From: Actinomycetes bacterium | GTDB lineage: Bacteria > Actinomycetota > Acidimicrobiia > Acidimicrobiales > RAAP-2 | Length of the DNA: 64,000 nt | NCBI GenBank assembly: GCA_021791895.1 | Contig: JAJYVS010000002.1 | Location: forward strand, 1-64,000 | Reading direction: 5' to 3' | In this document: one piece after another, positions 22,183 through 30,925 of the stretch | Numbering within the stretch: position 1 is the stretch's first letter | Layout: each line of letters begins with the position of its first letter | The notes under the pieces: generated by a model | Told to the model about the DNA's origin: nothing | Databases searched by the model: none | Seen by the model: only the letters and a program-made list of their open reading frames with translations | Position numbers and translations under genes: made by a program

Positions 22183-24933
22183 ATGGCGGACCGGCTGCGC
22201 TTTGACCGCGTGGCCTGGGGGTCACACTGCGTGGACTGTTACCCGGGGGCCTGCCCGTACCGGGTGTACGTGCGTGACGGCCAGGTTCTTCGCGAGGAAG
22301 TGGCGGGCACCATGGTTCCCTTCGAAGAGGGTGTCCCGGACATGAACCCCCTCGGCTGCCAGAAGGGCGCGGCCTGGTCCCAACAGCTCGACGGAGCGGA
22401 CCGCCCCCTGTATCCGATGCGCAGGGTGGGCGAACGAGGCTCGGGGCGCTGGGAACGGATCACGTGGGACGACGCTCTCATCGCCGTCGCCGACGCCATC
22501 ATCGACACCCTCGAAGAGGAAGGCAGCGAGGCCATCGTCCACGAGGGTTCTCCCGAGGTCGTGGCGGTGCCGGCCGTTCATCGCTTCATGAACCTGCTCG
22601 GCGGGATCGTTACCGACATCAATGGATCGATCAACGATCTGGCGATTGGTCACCACCTGACCTTCGGACGCTTCTACCCCATCTACTCGAACGACGACAT
22701 CTTCCACTCGGAGTTGGTGATCCTGTGGAACACCAACCCGGCGTACACCGCCATCCCCTTCTTCCACTACATGGCCGAAATGCGTTACCACGGTGGGGAG
22801 GTCGTGCTGCTCTCGCCGGACGTCTCTCCCACCCACTCCCACGTCGACTACCACGTCCCGCTCGAATGGGGGGCTGATCCCGCCTTGGCACTGTCCATGT
22901 GCCAAGTGGTCGTGGAAGAAGGCCTCGTGGACGAGTCCTTCGTCTCGACCCAGACCGACCTGCCCCTCTTGGTACGCAGCGACACGGGCCGGTTCCTGCG
23001 CCAGAACGACCTCGTGGCCGGAGGTTCCGACGACGTCTTCTACCACCTGAGAGCCGACGGTGAACTGGTCGCGGCCAGCCGGACCGAGCTCTTGCTCGAC
23101 TTCTCCCCCGCCCTGTCGGGCTCGGCGACGGTGGCGTTGGTCGAAGGAGGAGAGGTTCGGGTCCGCCCGCTCATGGCCCGCCTCACCGAGATGCTCGACG
23201 ACCGCTATCGCCCCGAGCAGACCCAGTCCCGGACCGGGGTGCACCCGGACACGGTGCGGACCCTGGCCCGCAAGGTGGCCACCCGCAGGACCAAGGTGCT
23301 CATGGGGATGGGGGCGTGCAAGACCTACCACTCCGACCTGTACCAGCGCACCATGAACCTGTTGTTGGCACTGACGGGGAACTGGGGTCGGAAGGGAACC
23401 GGGATCAACTGCTGGGCCGTCGGACTCTTCGACGGCCAGACGACCGCCCTGGCCAAGCAGCGGGTCGGGGTCGAAGGTGCCGAGGCGGTGCTCGCCGGTC
23501 TCACCGCATTGGAGGCCGGCATTCGTTCCGAAGACCCCAGCCTCGACGACACCTTGGCCAGCATCGAGCTCACGCGACGCATGGCGGGCGGCGGCGGGCG
23601 CGCCATGTTCCCCGCCTTCTTCCTCTGGTACTGGCATGGAGGGTTCCAGGGGCGCTGGAACAATCGGTCTTGGAACGACCCCGCCATGGCCCGCTCCTTC
23701 GAGGACTACTTCGACGAAGCCGTCAGCGCTGGGTGGTGGAAGGGCCTAGAGAAGCCCGGCCCGGAAGTGACGCCCCGGGTGATGATCGAATGCGGCGGCA
23801 ACCAGCTGCGGCGAACCCGAGGCGGCCAAGGGGCCCTGCTCGACTCGTTGTGGTCGCAGCTACGGCTCGTGGTGACCGTCGACGTCCGGATGTCCGTGAC
23901 GGCATTGCACTCCGACATCGTCCTGCCCGCCGCCCATCACTACGAGAAGGTCGCCTTCCATCTCCCGAGCCCCTCCATGCTGACGCTCACCCTCTGCGAC
24001 AAGGCGGTCGAGCCTCCGGGTGAGGCCAAGGAGGAGTGGGAGATCTTCTCGCTCCTGTGCCGGGTCCTGGCCGATCGGGCGGCGGCGCGGGGCATCGAGA
24101 CATTCTCGGTGGGGGGCGAGGGCGAGGTGCTGGCCGACCCGGTCCGCCGCTACGACGACCTCTGGGAGAAATTCACCCTCGGCGGCCGACTTCTCAATAC
24201 CGAGGACGTCGGGGACGAGATGGTCCGCGACACCACCTACGCCGGCACGCTGCCCGAGGGGACCACGCTGCAAACCCTGCGAGAGCAGGGATGGATCCGG
24301 TTCATCGGTTGGGGCTCCTCCCCCATGGCCAAGGGGCAATCCTCCCCATGGCCCGAACGCGAAACCCACGTGCCGTTCCGCGACCACGTGGAGCGGGGAA
24401 CTCCCTATCCGACCCTCACGCGCCGGGCGCAGTTCCTCATCGAGCACCCCTGGTTCGTCGAGGCCGGGGAAGACCTCCCGGTGCACAAGGAACCTCCGAA
24501 GATGGGCGGGGACTACCCGTTCAAGATGACCGGTGGTCACAACCGCTGGTCCATCCACGCCATGAACATGGGTAACCCGGTGCTGCTCCAGACCCATCGG
24601 GGGGAGCCTCACGCGGTCATGAACCCCGATGACGCCGCGCGCCTCGGCATCGAGGACGGCGACCTGGCGAGGGTGTTCAACGACGTCGGTGACTTCAAGG
24701 TCAGGGTGAAGACGTCATCGGGACAGCGTCCCTTCGGACTGTCGGTGTACAACGGCTGGGAAGGCCACATGTTCCGCGGGGGGCGGGGCTCCAACGAAGT
24801 GGAGCCCGGCATGGTCAAGTGGCTTCAGATGGCGGGCGGCTACGGCCATTTGCGCTACGCGCCGATGGAGTGGCAGCCGGTTCCGGTGGACCGACCGATC
24901 TTCGTCGACATCGCCCGGGAAGAGGTCTTCTGA
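22183..24933 (+). CDS. Molybdopterin oxidoreductase, class II DMSO-reductase-like catalytic subunit
   Basis: HCVDCYPGACPYRVYVRDGQVLREE, VPDMNPLGCQKGAAWSQ, LWNTNPAYTAIPFFHYMAEMRYHGGEVVLLSPD, QTDLPLLVRSDTGRFLRQNDL, GGHNRWSIHAMNMG, LQMAGGYGHLR. Longer GTG start at 22159 possible. Confidence 0.92.
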   Translation: MADRLRFDRVAWGSHCVDCYPGACPYRVYVRDGQVLREEVAGTMVPFEEGVPDMNPLGCQKGAAWSQQLDGADRPLYPMRRVGERGSGRWERITWDDALIAVADAIIDTLEEEGSEAIVHEGSPEVVAVPAVHRFMNLLGGIVTDINGSINDLAIGHHLTFGRFYPIYSNDDIFHSELVILWNTNPAYTAIPFFHYMAEMRYHGGEVVLLSPDVSPTHSHVDYHVPLEWGADPALALSMCQVVVEEGLVDESFVSTQTDLPLLVRSDTGRFLRQNDLVAGGSDDVFYHLRADGELVAASRTELLLDFSPALSGSATVALVEGGEVRVRPLMARLTEMLDDRYRPEQTQSRTGVHPDTVRTLARKVATRRTKVLMGMGACKTYHSDLYQRTMNLLLALTGNWGRKGTGINCWAVGLFDGQTTALAKQRVGVEGAEAVLAGLTALEAGIRSEDPSLDDTLASIELTRRMAGGGGRAMFPAFFLWYWHGGFQGRWNNRSWNDPAMARSFEDYFDEAVSAGWWKGLEKPGPEVTPRVMIECGGNQLRRTRGGQGALLDSLWSQLRLVVTVDVRMSVTALHSDIVLPAAHHYEKVAFHLPSPSMLTLTLCDKAVEPPGEAKEEWEIFSLLCRVLADRAAARGIETFSVGGEGEVLADPVRRYDDLWEKFTLGGRLLNTEDVGDEMVRDTTYAGTLPEGTTLQTLREQGWIRFIGWGSSPMAKGQSSPWPERETHVPFRDHVERGTPYPTLTRRAQFLIEHPWFVEAGEDLPVHKEPPKMGGDYPFKMTGGHNRWSIHAMNMGNPVLLQTHRGEPHAVMNPDDAARLGIEDGDLARVFNDVGDFKVRVKTSSGQRPFGLSVYNGWEGHMFRGGRGSNEVEPGMVKWLQMAGGYGHLRYAPMEWQPVPVDRPIFVDIAREEVF

Positions 24934-26243
24934 TGCGCGACGTCTACGTCCTGGCTGTTGGGATGACGACGTTCGGCAAGTATCCAGAGCTCGGGATCAA
25001 GGAGCTCAGCGCCCGAGCGGTGACCGAGGTCCTGGTTGATGCGGCGTTGGACCCCACCGCCATCGAGGCGGCCTGGTTCGCCAACGCCGGTTGGGGGATG
25101 GCAACGGGCCAGCACTGCATCCGCGGTCAAGTGGCCCTCGCTCCCCTCGGCATCGAGGAGATCCCGGTGATGAACGTGGAGAACGCGTGCGCCGGTGGGT
25201 CGTCGGCCTTCCACGGCGCCTTTCTCGGAATCGCCGCCGGCGCCTACGACGTGGCGCTCGCCGTCGGTGCCGAGAAGTCATTCGTACCGGCGGGCGGCGA
25301 CCCCGAGGCGCGTCGACGGGGGTTCGAGAGCTTCATCGCTGGCACCGACGTCGAGGTCACACAGGCCTTTCTCGAACGGATCAGGGCCGAGGCCGAGCAA
25401 CGCCGGGCCGATCTCGAGGCCCGCGGCGAGGTGAAGAAGGGTGGAGGCGAGGCACGCAGCCCGTTCATGGACCTCTACTCCATGGCTGCCCGGGGCCACA
25501 TCGAGCGCTACGGGACCACGCAGCGCCAGCTGGCCGTCATCGCCGCCAAGAACCACCGCCACGGTGCCCTCAACCCCCACGCCCAGTACCGCATGGCCAT
25601 GACGGCCGACGAGGTGCTCGACGACCGCCTCGTCTCCTGGCCTCTCACGAGGTCCATGTGTGCGCCCACCGGCGACGGTGCCGCTGCGGCGGTCCTGGTG
25701 GCCGGCGACCGGCTGGCTCCACTCGATCGCTCCCGAGCCGTTCGGGTCCGAGCGTCGGTGCTGGCCTCGGGGCGCCTTTCGGCCGGCGGCGGGCACCTGG
25801 TTCCACCGGCACAGCGTGCCTACGAAGCCGCGGGCGTGGATCCCGATGACGTGGACGTGGCCGAGGTCCACGACGCCACGGCCTTCGGAGAGCTGGCCCA
25901 GACCGAACGCCTCGGTTTCTGCGCCGAGGGACAGGGCGGCCCGTACGCCGAGTCGGGCGCCACCTCGCTCGGGGGTGCCCGCCCGGTCAACCCGAGCGGC
26001 GGGCTCGAGTGCCGTGGACACCCGATCGCCGCCACCGGCCTGGCCCAGATCACCGAGATCGTGACCCAGCTGCGGGGCGAGGCAGGCGATCGCCAAGTCC
26101 CCGGAGCCCGTCTCGGTCTGATCGAGAACGGCGGCGGGTTCATCGGCACCGGTGAGGCCGCCGTCTCCATCCACGTCCTCGAGGCCCCGCCCGGCCGATC
26201 GGGCCCACGGTCCGCTCGGCCGGTAGCGGGCGACCACCGATGA
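24933..26243 (+). CDS. Thiolase / SCP-x-type acetyl-CoA acyltransferase
   Basis: VMNVENACAGGSSAFHGAFLGIAAGAYDVALAVG (active-site Cys), VAEVHDATAFGEL, NPSGGLECRGHPIAATGLAQITEI. ATG overlaps the TGA of the preceding gene. Confidence 0.92.
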   Translation: MRDVYVLAVGMTTFGKYPELGIKELSARAVTEVLVDAALDPTAIEAAWFANAGWGMATGQHCIRGQVALAPLGIEEIPVMNVENACAGGSSAFHGAFLGIAAGAYDVALAVGAEKSFVPAGGDPEARRRGFESFIAGTDVEVTQAFLERIRAEAEQRRADLEARGEVKKGGGEARSPFMDLYSMAARGHIERYGTTQRQLAVIAAKNHRHGALNPHAQYRMAMTADEVLDDRLVSWPLTRSMCAPTGDGAAAAVLVAGDRLAPLDRSRAVRVRASVLASGRLSAGGGHLVPPAQRAYEAAGVDPDDVDVAEVHDATAFGELAQTERLGFCAEGQGGPYAESGATSLGGARPVNPSGGLECRGHPIAATGLAQITEIVTQLRGEAGDRQVPGARLGLIENGGGFIGTGEAAVSIHVLEAPPGRSGPRSARPVAGDHR

Positions 26244-27838
26244 CCGCCGAGCCCACGACCCTCGGGGAACTCGTCCGAGCCCAGTCCGACCGGTTCGGGC
26301 ACGCGCCGTTCCTCTTCTTCGGGGACCGCACCCTGTCCTTCGCCGACCTCGACGATCAGGTCGAACGGGTCGCCCGCGGCCTGGCCGAGCTCGGAGCCGG
26401 TCCGGGCACGGGGGTAGCCGTCCTCATGCCGAACTCGCCGGAGTGGCTCATTGCCTTCTTCGCCGTCCAACGCCTGGGCGCCTACACGGTCCCGGTCAAC
26501 GTCGCGCTCAAGGGTGAGGGCCTTCGGCACGTGATCGGCCACTCCGACGCCGGGATCCTCGTGACGGCGGCGGAGTACGCCGAGGCGGTCCAGGCCGTGA
26601 CGCCCGGGTTGCCCGGCCTGCACCGGGTGGTGGTGGACGAGCAGCAGGCCTCCGCCGACTGGCGGCGTCCGTCCGGGTGGATCGCCCTCGGTGAGCTCGA
26701 AGGGATGGCACCGGGTCCGATCACTCGCCGCACCGCCGTCACCGGAGGGATCAGCACGATCATGTACACCTCGGGCACCACCGGCGCCCCCAAGGGTGTG
26801 GTCAGCCGCTACGGCGGGCTGAACCTATCGGGCATGCGGATGCTGGCGGGCGGGCTCCAAGCCGACGACGTGCTGTACACCTGTCTGCCCCTGTTCCATG
26901 CCAACGCCCTGCTGCTCACCACGGCGCGGGCCCTGGCGGCAGGGCGCCCGATGGCACTGGCCCGACGTTTCTCGGCGAGCCGGCTCTGGGAGGACACCCG
27001 CCGCTACGGCGTGACCACCTTCAATGCCCTGGGGGCGATGGTCCCGATCCTCGTCAAACAGCCCGAACGGCCCGACGACGCCGACAATCCGGTGCGGACC
27101 GTGTTCAGCGCCGCGTGTCCGGCTTCGGTGTGGGCCGAGTTCGAACGTCGCTTCGACGTGCGGATCATCGAGGGCTATGCGGCCGTCGACGGCGGCGGCT
27201 ACATGACCATCAACTTCGGACAGTCCCCGCCGGGGTCGATCGGCAAGGCGCCGGGTGGTTGGCGAATCGTCGATGACGACGGTCGTGACGTCGCCGTCGG
27301 GGAGACCGGCGAGCTCCTCTTCGAGGTGGACGACCCAACCCGGCGCAAGGTCGAGTACTACAAGAACGAGGCCGCCGGATCGGCCCGGATCGACGGAGGA
27401 TGGTTCCGGACCGGCGACCTCATGCGCTCCGACGCCGAGGGCAACCTGTACTTCGTCGACCGGAAGACGGACTCGCTGCGACGACGGGGCGAGAACATCT
27501 CCTCCTGGGAGGTCGAACGGGAGCTCGACCGCCATCCGGCCCTGCTCGAGTCCGCCGTCTTCGGCGTGCCCTCCGAACTCGGAGAGGACGAGGTCATGGC
27601 GGTCGTCGTGGTCAAGGAGGGCTGCCAGGTCACCCCGGAGGAGCTCGTGGCCTTCGCCGAGGAGCGAATGGCCGCCTTCATGGTGCCGCGGTTCATCGAG
27701 TTCAGGGAATCACTCCCGAAGACCGAGACCCACCGGACCCGCAAGGGCGAGCTCAAGCGCCAGGGAGTCGGGCCGGCCACTTGGGACCGCCAGGCGAGCC
27801 CGTCCCGGGCGGACCGGGGGAATCCGCGAGCCGGATAG
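26240..27838 (+). CDS. AMP-dependent acyl-CoA synthetase/ligase
   Basis: MYTSGTTGAPKGVVSRYGG, GWFRTGDLMRSDAEGNLYFVDRKTDSLRRRGENISSWEVE. Confidence 0.94.
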   Translation: MTAEPTTLGELVRAQSDRFGHAPFLFFGDRTLSFADLDDQVERVARGLAELGAGPGTGVAVLMPNSPEWLIAFFAVQRLGAYTVPVNVALKGEGLRHVIGHSDAGILVTAAEYAEAVQAVTPGLPGLHRVVVDEQQASADWRRPSGWIALGELEGMAPGPITRRTAVTGGISTIMYTSGTTGAPKGVVSRYGGLNLSGMRMLAGGLQADDVLYTCLPLFHANALLLTTARALAAGRPMALARRFSASRLWEDTRRYGVTTFNALGAMVPILVKQPERPDDADNPVRTVFSAACPASVWAEFERRFDVRIIEGYAAVDGGGYMTINFGQSPPGSIGKAPGGWRIVDDDGRDVAVGETGELLFEVDDPTRRKVEYYKNEAAGSARIDGGWFRTGDLMRSDAEGNLYFVDRKTDSLRRRGENISSWEVERELDRHPALLESAVFGVPSELGEDEVMAVVVVKEGCQVTPEELVAFAEERMAAFMVPRFIEFRESLPKTETHRTRKGELKRQGVGPATWDRQASPSRADRGNPRAG

Positions 27839-27860
27839 GGACGACAGGAGGGAGCATTCG

Positions 27861-28670
27861 ATGGAGCTGAAAGAGGTCGTCGGCCGGAGGCGCAGCATTC
27901 GCTTCTACCTCCCTCACAAGCCGGTCGAACGGGCCAAGATCCAAAAGATGTTGCACGCCGCCCAGCGGGCCTCGTGCGTCGGCAACGTGAACAACACCAG
28001 TGCCGTCGTCATCTGGCGCGACGAGGCGTCTGCCGAGCTCCTGAAGCGCATCACCCCCCCGCTCGGTTACCAGCAGATGCAGACGGCGCCGGTCTTCATC
28101 CTCTGGTACGCCGACACTGACGCCTACGAGATCGAGCGTTGGACGGGACACCTGCTCGACCTGGCGGACCAGCGTCGGATCGGCGTCGATGTCGAGGAGA
28201 CCAAGACACAGATCAACGACGTGTTGAAGCCGGTCTTTGGGTCGATGTGGAAGGACATGGCCGTATCCCCGCTCGCCTTCATGGACGTCGGCCAGGCCGT
28301 GGCCCAGGCCACCCTGGTCGCCTATGACGAAGGCCTGGGTACCTGCTGCATGTCGAGTCCGCGTCTCGAACAGGTGGCGAATCTGCTCGACCTGCCCGAC
28401 ACGGCGGTGCCGATCTGCCTGCAGTCGGTCGGCTACCCGGCCGAGTCGTGGGAGGCCGGGGGCCAGACCCGCAAGGCCCCCTTTGAACAGCTGTTCCACG
28501 AGGGGCGTCATGGACGGCCGTTCCTGCCCGACCCCGAGGTCGAGGAGCAGCTGCGGACCGAGAAGCTGCTCCAGCGAGAGGCTCCTCTACCCGATCGGGA
28601 CGACGAACTGCGCTACGTCGTGCGTGCCCTCGGGCTGGAGGGTGAATTCGTCCACTTCGACCGATCCTGA
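27861..28670 (+). CDS. Nitroreductase-family flavoprotein
   Basis: ELKEVVGRRRSIRFYLPHKPVERAKIQKMLHAAQRA..., DVGQAVAQATLVAYDEGLGTCCM, CLQSVGYPAE. Confidence 0.85.
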   Translation: MELKEVVGRRRSIRFYLPHKPVERAKIQKMLHAAQRASCVGNVNNTSAVVIWRDEASAELLKRITPPLGYQQMQTAPVFILWYADTDAYEIERWTGHLLDLADQRRIGVDVEETKTQINDVLKPVFGSMWKDMAVSPLAFMDVGQAVAQATLVAYDEGLGTCCMSSPRLEQVANLLDLPDTAVPICLQSVGYPAESWEAGGQTRKAPFEQLFHEGRHGRPFLPDPEVEEQLRTEKLLQREAPLPDRDDELRYVVRALGLEGEFVHFDRS

Positions 28671-28690
28671 TCCGAGAGGGGGCCAGGCCC

Positions 28691-29893
28691 ATGACGACGA
28701 TCGAGTTCGAGACGTCCCTCAGCGACGAAGAGGCCGCGGTGCGCGACACCGCGCACCGATTTGCCGAAGAGGTGCTGCGACCGGTCGGGAGGGCCCTCGA
28801 CAAGATGCCGGACCCCGAAGCCGTCGTGGCCCCGGACTCCCCGCTCTGGGACGTCTTCGCCCGCTACCGCAAGCTCGGGGTTCGCGACCTCGACGACACG
28901 CAATCCGCGCTCGAACCGAGCGATCGGGCCCGGGTGCAGTCGCTCGTGTCAGAGGAGATGGGCTGGGGGGACGCCGGTCTCGCCATCAGTCTCGGGGTCT
29001 CGCAGTTTCCCCGCACACTGGCTCGGTTGTCGGGCAACCCCGAGCTGATCGAGCGCTTCGGTGGCGACGAGGTGATCGGCTGTTGGCCGATCACCGAGCC
29101 CGATCACGGGAGTGACCAGCTGATTTACGCCGGCCGCATGCACGAGATGCCGGGGAGGCCGAACTGCGTCGCGCGACGTGACGGCGGCGACTACGTCATC
29201 GAAGGCCAGAAATCGGCATGGGTGTCCAACGGCACCATCGCCACCGCTGCCGCCCTCTTCTGCGCGGTGCAGGACTCCGACGGCAGGATCAGCGGGCCGG
29301 CCGCGTTCCTCGTTCCGCTCGAAGAGCCCGGGGTTCGACGGGGAGCCCCGCTCGACAAGATCGGCCAGCGAGCGCTCAACCAGGGGGAGATCTTCTTCGA
29401 CCAGGTTCGGATCCCGGCGTCGTACCTCGTGCTCCCACCCGAGCTCGGGCCCTGGAGCGCCGACTCGGTCCTGGCCAATGCGAACGCTGGGATGGGCGCG
29501 ACCTTCGTCGGTGTGGCACGCGCGGCGCTCGAGATGGCGGTCGAGTACGCCAAGGAGCGGGTCCAGGGTGGCACCGCGATCATCGGGCACCAGAGCGTGC
29601 GCGCCCGCCTCTTCCGCATGTACCGACTCACCCAGGCGGCGCGGGCACTCAGCCGCCATACCCTCGTTCACAACAGCGCCACGATGCCTGCGGACATCGC
29701 ACTGGCCATCGCCTCGAAGGTCACGGCGACCGAGACGGCTTTCGAGGTGGCGAGCATGGCGCTCCAGATCTTCGGGGGCAACGGTCTGACCCGGGCCTAT
29801 CCCGTGGAGAAATTGCTGCGGGATGCCCGCGCTTCGATGATCGAAGACGGGTGCAACGAGGTGCTCGGAATCATGGCCGCCGGGCGCCTCTGA
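28691..29893 (+). CDS. Acyl-CoA dehydrogenase
   Basis: WPITEPDHGSDQL, GQKSAWVSNG, VRARLFRMYRLTQAARAL, QIFGGNGLTRAYPVEKLLRDARASMIEDGCNEVL. Confidence 0.94.
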   Translation: MTTIEFETSLSDEEAAVRDTAHRFAEEVLRPVGRALDKMPDPEAVVAPDSPLWDVFARYRKLGVRDLDDTQSALEPSDRARVQSLVSEEMGWGDAGLAISLGVSQFPRTLARLSGNPELIERFGGDEVIGCWPITEPDHGSDQLIYAGRMHEMPGRPNCVARRDGGDYVIEGQKSAWVSNGTIATAAALFCAVQDSDGRISGPAAFLVPLEEPGVRRGAPLDKIGQRALNQGEIFFDQVRIPASYLVLPPELGPWSADSVLANANAGMGATFVGVARAALEMAVEYAKERVQGGTAIIGHQSVRARLFRMYRLTQAARALSRHTLVHNSATMPADIALAIASKVTATETAFEVASMALQIFGGNGLTRAYPVEKLLRDARASMIEDGCNEVLGIMAAGRL

Positions 29894-30002
29894 CTGCGGG
29901 TGCTAACCGGTTCGACTCGGTCTGCGCACCCAGGGGCGGGGAACCGGCCGGGTCGGGGCCCTCGGAGGTGAGCAGCCCGGGTCGATGTGCGACGCTTCGG
30001 AC

Positions 30003-30884
30003 ATGGACATCCACCTCGTCGACGGCACCTATGAGTTGTTCCGGCACTTCTTCGGTCAACCGCCCCACGCGGCGACCGACGGGAGCGAAGTGGGGGCGGT
30101 CCGGGGCGTGCTGCTCTCGGTGCTGAGCCTGCTCGCCGAGGGCGCGACCCATCTCGGTGTGGCGACCGATCACGTCATCGAGTCGTTTCGCAACCAGCTC
30201 TGGCCCGGCTACAAGACCAGCGAAGGGGTCGATCCGCTGATCATGGGCCAGTTCGAGCTGCTCGAGTCGGCGCTCGGAGCCCTGGGGGTTGTCGTGTGGG
30301 CGATGGTCGAACTCGAGGCCGACGACGCGTTGGCGTCGGCCGCCGCGAGCACCGCGGCCGATCCGAGCGTCGAACAGATCGTGATCTGCACGCCGGACAA
30401 GGACCTGGCCCAGTGCGTGGTCGGCGAACGGGTGGTACAGCTCGACCGGCGGCGGGCGACGATCATCGACGAAGACGGGGTCGTGGCCAAGTTCGGTGTC
30501 AGCCCGGCCTCGATCCCAGACTGGCTCGCCTTGGTGGGCGACTCGGCCGACGGTTTCCCCGGTCTCGCCGGCTGGGGGAAGGTCTCGGCGTCGGCCGTCT
30601 TGGCCCACTACGGCCACCTCGAATCGATTCCCGACCAGGCGACCGACTGGGAGCCGTCGCTCCGCGTGCGGAAGGCGTGGGGCCTCGCCGCCCGGCTGGC
30701 CGACGAACGCGAGCTGGCCCTGCTCTTTCGGGACCTCGCGACGCTGCGGGTAGACCGCTCCCTCGTCCAGAGCGTCGACGAGCTGCGATGGCAAGGACCG
30801 ACGGACCGCTTCGAGGAGGTCTGCGCCTACCTGCGCGACGAACCCATGGCCCGACGAGCGCAGTCGCTGGCCCGGGGGCGCTGA
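30003..30884 (+). CDS. 5'-3' exonuclease (FEN/PIN-type)
   Basis: MDIHLVDGTYELFR, PGYKTSEGVDPL, EADDALASAAA, VICTPDKDLAQCV, LALVGDSADGFPGLAGWGKVSASAVL. Confidence 0.9.
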   Translation: MDIHLVDGTYELFRHFFGQPPHAATDGSEVGAVRGVLLSVLSLLAEGATHLGVATDHVIESFRNQLWPGYKTSEGVDPLIMGQFELLESALGALGVVVWAMVELEADDALASAAASTAADPSVEQIVICTPDKDLAQCVVGERVVQLDRRRATIIDEDGVVAKFGVSPASIPDWLALVGDSADGFPGLAGWGKVSASAVLAHYGHLESIPDQATDWEPSLRVRKAWGLAARLADERELALLFRDLATLRVDRSLVQSVDELRWQGPTDRFEEVCAYLRDEPMARRAQSLARGR

Positions 30885-30925
30885 GCGGGCCGGACCTCCC
30901 CCGGAACCCTGGCTATGGTGGGCTC

